Positions 16,742 to 21,800 of a DNA stretch of 21,800 nucleotides are shown here, one piece after another (positions within the stretch are counted from its first letter, which is position 1; every line of letters begins with the position of its first letter). The position numbers were made by a program, and so were the translations under genes. Under the pieces are notes generated by a model. The model searched no databases and had not been told where the DNA came from. It saw only the letters and a program-made list of their open reading frames with translations. This stretch comes from JAAYKM01 sp964408155 (lineage in GTDB: Bacteria; Desulfobacterota; Syntrophia; Syntrophales; JAAYKM01): positions 1 to 21,800 of the forward strand of contig CAYOYJ010000022.1 in NCBI GenBank assembly GCA_964408155.1, written 5' to 3'.

Positions 16742-18636
16742 ATCACTCCTTTCTCCTGGATGCGCTGATTTATCTGGCTGCGGCAGTCGTCTTTGTCCCG
16801 ATCGCCAAGAGACTTGGTATGGGGTCGGTGCTGGGGTACCTGATCGGGGGGATCATGGTCGGTCCCTTCGGGCTGGGTTTTGTCGGGGGCGAGGGGAAAG
16901 AAATCATGCATTTCGCAGAGTTCGGCGTGGTCATGATGCTTTTCCTGATAGGCTTGGAACTGGAGCCCGTCCATTTCTGGCGGTTGCGTCATCAGATCCT
17001 CGGAACGGGATCCCTGCAGATGATTCTGACGAGTCTGATTTTCCTGGCAGTGTTTCTTGCCGCCGGTTTTAAATGGCAGGCCGCCCTGGCCACGGGCCTG
17101 GCGCTGTCCATGTCGTCCACGGCCATCGTTTTGCAGACCCTGCGGGAAAAGGGCCTGGTGCAAACCGAATCGGGGAAAAGTTCCTTCTCGGTCCTGCTTT
17201 TTCAGGACATTTCCGTCATTCCGATTCTGGCTTTTCTGCCTTTGCTTTCGCTGCATGTGATCGAAGCACCCGCCGGCGCAACCGCCGCTTTTTTTGAAAC
17301 GCTGCCGGGCTGGGCTCAAACGCTCGCGCTCTTGTTCGACGTAACCCTGATCGTTCTTGGGGGGCGTTTTCTGCTTGTTCCTTTTCTGAGGTTCATTGCC
17401 CGGGTTCACCTGAGGGAACTGTTTACCGCTTCCGCCCTGTTCATTGTGATGGCCGCGGCCTATATAGTGAGCCTTGTAGGTCTCAGTCCCGCCCTCGGCA
17501 CCTTTCTGGCCGGTGTCGTTTTGGCGAACAGCGAATATCGGCATGAACTGGAAAGCGATATCGAACCTTTCAAGGGAATTCTGCTCGGTCTGTTTTTCAT
17601 TTCCGTCGGCGCCGCCATCAATTTCAATCTGATTGTCGACAGGCCTCTGCTGGTCATGGTTCTGGTGGCGGGTGTCGTTCTCCTGAAGGCGATTGTTCTG
17701 TTTATCACGGGCCGATTGATCCGCCTGTCCTTCGATCAGAATCTACTGTTCGGCCTGGGGCTCTCCCAGGTGGGAGAATTCGCCTTCGTTCTTTTCGCCT
17801 TTATTTATCAACTCCGCATTCTTTCCAGTGAATGGACGGACTTGATGATGGGGGTTACGGCCCTCAGCATGACCCTGACGCCCATCCTGCTGCTGGTCAA
17901 TGAGCGTCTGATCGCGCCCCGTTTCGGTACCCGCCGGGTGGAGGCGAAGGCGGAGGATGTTGTCGATGTCCTCCGCCCTGTTATTATTGCCGGTTTCGGT
18001 GATTTCGGGAGTACGGTCGGACGGTTTCTGAGGGCAAACGGAATCGAATGCACCATCCTGGACAACGATTCGGATCGGGTGGATCTACTGAGAAAAATGG
18101 GATTCAAGGTGTACTACGGCGATGCCACGCGTCTGGATATCCTCAAGGCGGCCGGCGCCGAAGAAGCGGGAATCCTGGTCGCCGCCATCGGTTCGCCGGA
18201 TCTCAACCTTGACCTGATCGACAAGGCCCGGAAGCAATTTCCGCATCTGACTATCATGGGCCGTGCCGAAGGTCGCCTGGAGGCTTACGAACTGATAGAC
18301 AAGGATATCCGATATATTTACCGTGAATCCCTGGATACATCCGTGCGCCTGGGAGTTGATGTCCTCGTCAAACTTGGTTTCCGCCGTTTCAGCGCCACCC
18401 GTGCCGGCCAGAACTTCATCCGTTATGATGAAGAGGCCCTGTGGAGACTGGCTCCACACCGCCATGATGAAGATACCTACATCTACAATGCCCGGGAACA
18501 GATTCAACTGCAGGAACAGTTGCTGAGTGCGGATCGGGAGGTCAATCCTGCCTTGAACGACCATGCCTGGGACAGCGAACTGTCCGCAGATGAATTCCGG
18601 GAAGCGGAAGCAAAAGACGACACCGGCAGGTCTTAG
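16738..18636 (+). CDS. kefC: KefB/KefC-type K+:H+ antiporter (CPA2) with TrkA-N domain
   Basis: This 632-residue protein has a membrane half of about 12 helices (residues ~1-385) and a cytoplasmic regulatory half. Recognisable membrane motifs are LGYLIGGIMVGP, HFAEFGVVMMLFLIGLELEP, LALSMSSTAIVLQTLREKGL and LLFQDISVIPILAFLPLL. The cytoplasmic loop HELESDIEPFKG (from His269) corresponds to the acidic regulatory loop of KefC. The TrkA-N Rossmann domain begins with GFGDFG (Gly419-Gly424) and has GDATRLDIL; a charged C-terminal tail follows. The family exports K+ to acidify the cytoplasm when electrophile-glutathione adducts form. GTG 16738 is the start, with GGAGGG 9 nt upstream, and it overlaps the kefF stop. 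KefB and KefC cannot be told apart confidently; the KefF partner and genome order favour KefC. Confidence 0.92.
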   Translation: MNHSFLLDALIYLAAAVVFVPIAKRLGMGSVLGYLIGGIMVGPFGLGFVGGEGKEIMHFAEFGVVMMLFLIGLELEPVHFWRLRHQILGTGSLQMILTSLIFLAVFLAAGFKWQAALATGLALSMSSTAIVLQTLREKGLVQTESGKSSFSVLLFQDISVIPILAFLPLLSLHVIEAPAGATAAFFETLPGWAQTLALLFDVTLIVLGGRFLLVPFLRFIARVHLRELFTASALFIVMAAAYIVSLVGLSPALGTFLAGVVLANSEYRHELESDIEPFKGILLGLFFISVGAAINFNLIVDRPLLVMVLVAGVVLLKAIVLFITGRLIRLSFDQNLLFGLGLSQVGEFAFVLFAFIYQLRILSSEWTDLMMGVTALSMTLTPILLLVNERLIAPRFGTRRVEAKAEDVVDVLRPVIIAGFGDFGSTVGRFLRANGIECTILDNDSDRVDLLRKMGFKVYYGDATRLDILKAAGAEEAGILVAAIGSPDLNLDLIDKARKQFPHLTIMGRAEGRLEAYELIDKDIRYIYRESLDTSVRLGVDVLVKLGFRRFSATRAGQNFIRYDEEALWRLAPHRHDEDTYIYNAREQIQLQEQLLSADREVNPALNDHAWDSELSADEFREAEAKDDTGRS

Positions 18637-18895
18637 TGCGAAAACAGTGCGTTATGCGTATGAAGCGAAGACGGTTTTCCGCATCCTTCTGCGGGAGCTG
18701 AGACGATTGGGAGTCCCGTACCCTCCGTTTCTCGAAGTGAAGTCTTATGCTCCGTCGTGCCCTGTTATTCTGCTTGCATTTTGAGTTGGACGTAAATAAA
18801 TTCCGCATGTTGCAGAGATAGTTTCTGACGAACGATTCATTATCCGGTACGGATGTATCTTTTGCCCTTGTTTATAGTTTGCCCGGAGAAACGCC

Positions 18896-19786
18896 TTGAT
18901 TCTGAAACCCCACCACCCGTTTCGATCTGAGAAAGCGAAGCAGCGCTACCTTAAACGGTATTGCGAACGTGCGGCGGCCTGGCCGGTGCCGTCGGAGGAA
19001 CGCATGGTGGATACGTCGTATGGAAAAACCTTCGTGCGAGTGAGCGGGCCGTCTGATGCCTCTCCTGTCGTCATGCTGCCGGGGATCGGCTCTCCCGGAC
19101 TTCTCTTTGCGGCGAATGTGGCCGATTTATCCCGGGAATTCCAAATTTTTGTGGTGGATAACATTCACGATGTGGGGCTTAGTGTTGAGAGCCATCCCAT
19201 TAAGGGAGTCGATGACTTTACGGTGTGGTTTGATGAACTCTGCACCGGTTTGGGGTTTGGCAGACAAGCAAATCTCATAGGTCTTTCCTACGGCGGCTGG
19301 ATCGCGGCGCACTACGCGCTGCGCTTTCCTGATCGTGTCCGCAGGCTGGTGCTCCTGGCCCCGGCCGGGACGGCGGCGCCGGTTTCCTGGGGATTCATCT
19401 GGCGGGGCATCCTGTGCCTTTTGCCGGTGCGGTTCTTCATGAAAAGATTTTTGGACTGGACGGCGACGACCGAAAACAGGGATGCCTCAGCCCGAACCAT
19501 GATCGCCCAGATGGCCGATGACGCCTATCTGGGCATGTGGAGTTTCAAGCCTCGACGTATGGTACCGCCGCGTCCTCTATCTGATGAGCAGCTTGGGCGA
19601 TTGCCTGCAGCCACTCTGTTTCTGGTCGGCGACCGGGAGGTGATTTTCGATCCGCAGCGGGCTATCGCGCGCCTTAAGACGTCGGCCCCACAGGTTCGGG
19701 CGGAAATGATGCCCGGCTCCGGTCATGATTTTTTCGCGGTCCGTGCCGACGAGGTGAACCGGCGGATAATGGCGTTTCTCAAATAA
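18896..19786 (+). CDS. Alpha/beta-hydrolase fold protein
   Basis: This is a 296-residue cytoplasmic enzyme. The nucleophile elbow GLSYGG contains Ser131. Asp246 lies in VGDREVIFD, and His277 in GSGHDFF completes the Ser-Asp-His triad. The oxyanion segment VVMLPGIGSPGLLF and a cap region at about 160-215 are also visible. The exact substrate (ester, lactone or C-C bond) cannot be told. The TTG start is supported by CGGAGA 6-7 nt upstream. The gene stands alone after 259 nt of intergenic DNA in which I see no clear promoter or terminator. It precedes the small unknown gene at 19793 by 6 nt, so the two may be cotranscribed. Confidence 0.88.
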   Translation: MILKPHHPFRSEKAKQRYLKRYCERAAAWPVPSEERMVDTSYGKTFVRVSGPSDASPVVMLPGIGSPGLLFAANVADLSREFQIFVVDNIHDVGLSVESHPIKGVDDFTVWFDELCTGLGFGRQANLIGLSYGGWIAAHYALRFPDRVRRLVLLAPAGTAAPVSWGFIWRGILCLLPVRFFMKRFLDWTATTENRDASARTMIAQMADDAYLGMWSFKPRRMVPPRPLSDEQLGRLPAATLFLVGDREVIFDPQRAIARLKTSAPQVRAEMMPGSGHDFFAVRADEVNRRIMAFLK

Positions 19787-19792
19787 AGCGGA

Positions 19793-20200
19793 ATGGGCAG
19801 AGGGGAAACCACAGGAATCATGGCGGTTATGGTCGTAATGGGCCTGATGGTGGTTCTGTCCGTTTGCCGTTTTTTCAACCGGAGTCGGCAAATGTCTTCG
19901 AGCAGGTCTCTTGGCCATTTTTCCCCCGAGCGAAAGGACGGGCAAATCGTGTTTGAAACTCCGATAACCGTTACATCCAGTCGACAATGGCGTCGGTTGC
20001 TCCTTACCTTAAAAAGCACCGCAGCGGATCAGATCAATAAATCTCCTCGGTATTTCCTGGAGAAGGTCGCTCTTCTGGTCGGGACTCCCTATACCCTTAC
20101 CTTGAGCGATGCGGAACACCGGGTGTTGCATGCGGAAACGGGGACGCTCGAACCATTGATCGCCTCTGTTTTGATATGCATTGCTGTGAGGTGGTCGTAA
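19793..20200 (+). CDS. Unknown small protein with one N-terminal membrane helix
   Basis: I do not recognise this 135-residue product. Residues ~8-27 form a Met- and Val-rich hydrophobic helix (GIMAVMVVMGLMVVLSVCRF). It is followed by a basic stretch with Ser and Arg and then a mixed domain with a predicted helix (RYFLEKVALLV) and a possible strand (PYTLTLSD). The layout suggests a membrane-anchored protein with its C-terminal part in the cytoplasm, since positive charges follow the helix. It lies 6 nt after the hydrolase stop and has no strong ribosome site. A long open frame on the opposite strand reads like a shadow. Codon use here looks coding-like, but the gene could be spurious. Confidence 0.45.
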   Translation: MGRGETTGIMAVMVVMGLMVVLSVCRFFNRSRQMSSSRSLGHFSPERKDGQIVFETPITVTSSRQWRRLLLTLKSTAADQINKSPRYFLEKVALLVGTPYTLTLSDAEHRVLHAETGTLEPLIASVLICIAVRWS

Positions 20201-20224
20201 CAGGTTTCAGATTCCGGATTGTCC

Positions 20225-21316
20225 TTATAGAACTTCATTCCTTTGCGAATGATCATGCTCTGAAGTATCTTCTTTGTGGTCTATCCAAACGGCAACCAAC
20301 CTGTATGTGACGGACAATACGACAGGGCCGATGAATAGTCCGACGATACCAAAGCCGATGAGACCGCCGATAACTCCGGCAAAAATCAAAAAAAAGGGCA
20401 AATCGGCGCCTATCCGAATAAGGAGCGGACGCACGAGATTATCAAGGGTGCTGACAAATATTGACCATATCAGAAGCGCTGTTCCCCATGTCGTTTGACC
20501 GCTGTAATAAAGCCAGATTACTGCGGGAATAAGGACCAGACTTGGGCCGAGCTGGGCAATACAGAGCATGAACATGAGCGCCGTTAATATGGTCGCCGCG
20601 GGTACGCCGCAGACGGCCACACCGATGCCCGCCAAAAGCGATTGGATCAGCGCCGTGCCAACCACGCCCAGAGCAACACCCCGGACAGTCCGGGCTGCCA
20701 GCAAAACAACCTCCTCTCCTGAATTTCCGCCCAGTCTCCGGGCAAAACGGATCACGGTCACTGAAACGACCTCGCCTTTTGCATAAAAGACGGCCGCAAT
20801 GATGACTGTGAAGAGAAATTGAAGAGCGATCATGCCAACGCTTCCGGCTTGAGATAAAAACCAGGTCAATATCTTTCCGGCATAAGGAGCCAGCCGTACC
20901 GAAAGACCTTCCGGCCCGGCAACTGAGTTCTGCCAGGCGGCCGCGAGCTTTGGACCGACGACAGGTATACCGTTCAACCAACTGTGTAGGGCAGGCAAGG
21001 TCTTTGTCGTCAATGGATTGACCCATGCGGTTATTTGGTCCGCGTTTTCAATAATGGCAACAATAGCCAGCGAAAAGGGTACGATAAAAAGGAAGAGCAT
21101 GGCCACGGTCATTACGGTTACCGCCGGAGCCCTCTTGCCCCAGAGCCATGTTTCCAGTTTCATCATAAGCGGCCAGGTTGCAACAACGATCATGCCTGCC
21201 CAGATTACCGACGGGAGAAACGGACGCATGATCCAAAACGTTGCTGCAATCAGAACCGTAATCCAGAGAAGTTGCAGGGTAACACGCGTAAAATCAAATG
21301 ATGGGTATTTTTCCAC
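20225..21316 (-). CDS. ydiK: AI-2E-family permease (YdiK/TqsA-like)
   Basis: This integral membrane protein has about 363 residues from GTG 21316 and six to eight helices. It resembles E. coli YdiK along its length: the N-terminal WAGMIVVATWPLMMKLE, the central AARTVRGVALGVVGTALIQ, and the C-terminal RPLLIRIGADLPFFLIFAGV and GGLIGFGIVGLFIGPVVL. Family members export small molecules (TqsA affects autoinducer-2; others are Na+/H+ or K+ related), so the substrate is open. The start is uncertain. An in-frame TTG at 21376 gives 20 extra residues, but it lies at the predicted transcription start. GTG 21316 aligns with the YdiK N-terminus and leaves a leader of about 57 nt. Neither start has a clear ribosome site. 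The 3' end converges with the small gene at 19793-20200, 24 nt away. Confidence 0.9.
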   Translation of the reverse strand: MEKYPSFDFTRVTLQLLWITVLIAATFWIMRPFLPSVIWAGMIVVATWPLMMKLETWLWGKRAPAVTVMTVAMLFLFIVPFSLAIVAIIENADQITAWVNPLTTKTLPALHSWLNGIPVVGPKLAAAWQNSVAGPEGLSVRLAPYAGKILTWFLSQAGSVGMIALQFLFTVIIAAVFYAKGEVVSVTVIRFARRLGGNSGEEVVLLAARTVRGVALGVVGTALIQSLLAGIGVAVCGVPAATILTALMFMLCIAQLGPSLVLIPAVIWLYYSGQTTWGTALLIWSIFVSTLDNLVRPLLIRIGADLPFFLIFAGVIGGLIGFGIVGLFIGPVVLSVTYRLVAVWIDHKEDTSEHDHSQRNEVL

Positions 21317-21379
21317 GGTCGGTGCGTTTTCTTTGATATTCAGGTTAGATAAAATATATGTTGAACGGATTTTCAATTC

Positions 21380-21407
21380 ATTATTGAATATTGTCTAATA
21401 TAGTCAA
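21380..21407 (-). promoter_or_regulatory. Predicted promoter of the AI-2E-family permease
   Basis: On the minus strand TTGACT (21402-21407) is followed after 16 nt by AATAAT (21380-21385), 5 of 6 matches in each box to the sigma70 consensus. Transcription would start near 21373. The -35 box lies at the very edge of the group II intron remnant. Confidence 0.55.
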
Positions 21408-21414
21408 TGGTTTT

Positions 21415-21666
21415 TTTACCGGTTTCGACAAAGGAATGCTTAAGGGATGGTTTGAATACTTCAAACATAGCCATAAGTGGACGTTTCCGGTCCTTGACGG
21501 CTGGATCAGAACCCGTTTGCGCAGCATTTTGCGGAAACGCAAAGGGGCTAAGGGAATCAGTGGCAAAAGGGATCATTTCCGCCGGCCAAATCAATTCTTT
21601 CGGGAACATGGGCAGTTTAGTCTTGTGGAAGCCCATGGGATGATACTCCAGTCCTCATTGGGGTAA
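21415..21666 (+). pseudogene. ltrA: C-terminal fragment of group II intron maturase (LtrA-type)
   Basis: About 84 codons match the maturase/DNA-binding C-terminus of group II intron proteins: LKGWFEYFKHSHKWTF, then LDGWIRTRLRSILRKRKG, DHFRRPNQFFREHG and FSLVEAHGMILQSS. In full proteins of about 400-500 residues this is the very end; the reverse-transcriptase domain with its YADD motif is absent here. The frame stays open upstream to 21391, but that part reads like host sequence. The stop TAA at 21664-21666 lies 14 nt before domain V, as in intact introns of this type. No start codon or ribosome site is credible, so it is not expressed as a functional protein. Confidence 0.85.
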
Positions 21667-21680
21667 AACCACCGGCTGGA

Positions 21681-21713
21681 GAGCCGGATGCGGTAAATCC
21701 GCCAGTCCGGTTC
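21681..21713 (+). ncRNA. Group II intron domain V
   Basis: A 33-nt hairpin begins with GAGCCGGA and ends with TCCGGTTC, which pair fully (one G-T). It carries the invariant AGC catalytic triad at its foot. The upper stem GCGG/CCGC closes a TAAAT loop, where related introns have GAAA followed by T. The bulge before the last strand reads AG in place of the usual CG. Both changes suggest decay. Confidence 0.8.
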
Positions 21714-21757
21714 GGAGGGAGGGGGGGTGCAAACCAATGTATCGCTCCTCCCCTGAT
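21714..21757 (+). ncRNA. Group II intron domain VI-like stem and 3' intron end
   Basis: GGAGGG (21714-21719) can pair with TCCTCC (21746-21751), with the CCTGAT that follows marking the approximate 3' intron end. The 3' arm contains no adenosine where the bulged branch-point A is expected, in keeping with a dead copy. The exact 3' splice site is uncertain. Confidence 0.5.
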
Positions 21758-21800
21758 CGCATTCAAGGAAAATCAAAGCAGAAGCCTTGGTGAACATATT

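Larger units (their letters stand above)
21415..21757 (+). mobile_element. 3' remnant of a bacterial group II intron
   Basis: The stretch carries, in the proper order, the end of an intron-encoded maturase, domain V (21681-21713) and a domain VI-like stem (21714-21757). The intron's domains I-III, the exon-binding parts and all reverse-transcriptase motifs are missing, because the 5' side runs directly into the promoter of the permease gene. The left boundary is only estimated from where maturase-like sequence begins. The right end is placed just after the 3' arm of domain VI. This is a degraded, immobile copy. Confidence 0.82.

Noticed and set aside
16627..17544. 305-codon minus-strand open frame opposite kefF/kefC
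   Set aside because: The product is Gln-, Lys- and His-rich low-complexity sequence antisense to membrane helices, a typical shadow.
18563..18784. Small plus-strand frame bridging the kefC end and the following gap
   Set aside because: It begins inside kefC in another frame, has no ribosome site, and its product resembles no protein I know.
21640..21757. Riboswitch-like element (the CCGGCTGGAGAGCCGG stretch first recalled a cobalamin-type leader)
   Set aside because: The 33-nt hairpin starts with GAGCCG and ends with CGGTTC, which is group II intron domain V, and the frame just upstream encodes a maturase C-terminus. No B12-box is seen.

Overview
The window looks like an ordinary chromosomal stretch of a free-living, probably anaerobic Gram-negative bacterium. 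GC is roughly mid-50s. A delta-proteobacterial / Desulfobacterota origin (Syntrophales-like) is my best guess. The guess rests on a DUF362 ferredoxin-type protein, an extra multi-S1 protein, a PAS-rich hybrid kinase, a soluble PAS/LuxR-type regulator and a LeuT-like transporter. No rRNA or tRNA gene, phage, plasmid or CRISPR array is visible, and nothing in the window pins the taxon.

Left third (1-4871, all +): an HDIG-type HD-domain gene broken by one in-frame TAA; a DUF362 protein with two [4Fe-4S] motifs; a LeuT-like sodium:amino-acid symporter followed, with an ATGA overlap, by a 35-residue MetS-like small subunit; and a protein of four S1 RNA-binding domains.

Signalling block (5064-9443): a 940-residue soluble hybrid kinase (four PAS domains, HisKA, HATPase, receiver) converges with a PAS / coiled-coil / LuxR-HTH regulator on the minus strand. 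The 465-nt gap between them holds a terminator-like hairpin and a nested inverted repeat.

Efflux block (about 9610-16088, +): a TetR repressor, a lipoprotein membrane-fusion protein, an RND pump and a TolC-type channel. A perfect 16-bp palindrome sits inside the TetR promoter and is a strong candidate autoregulatory operator. Directly downstream is a translationally coupled KefF/KefC pair, followed by an alpha/beta hydrolase and a small unknown protein. Together this reads as an export and electrophile-defence neighbourhood.

Right end (20225-21800): a YdiK-like AI-2E-family permease on the minus strand. Beside its promoter lies the 3' remnant of a group II intron: the maturase C-terminus, domain V and domain VI, with the 5' intron and the reverse transcriptase gone. 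I found no convincing undescribed multi-gene system. The items most worth checking are the intron scar, the tiny transporter subunit, the TetR operator, the nonsense codon in the HD gene, and the cysteine-bearing PAS domain.
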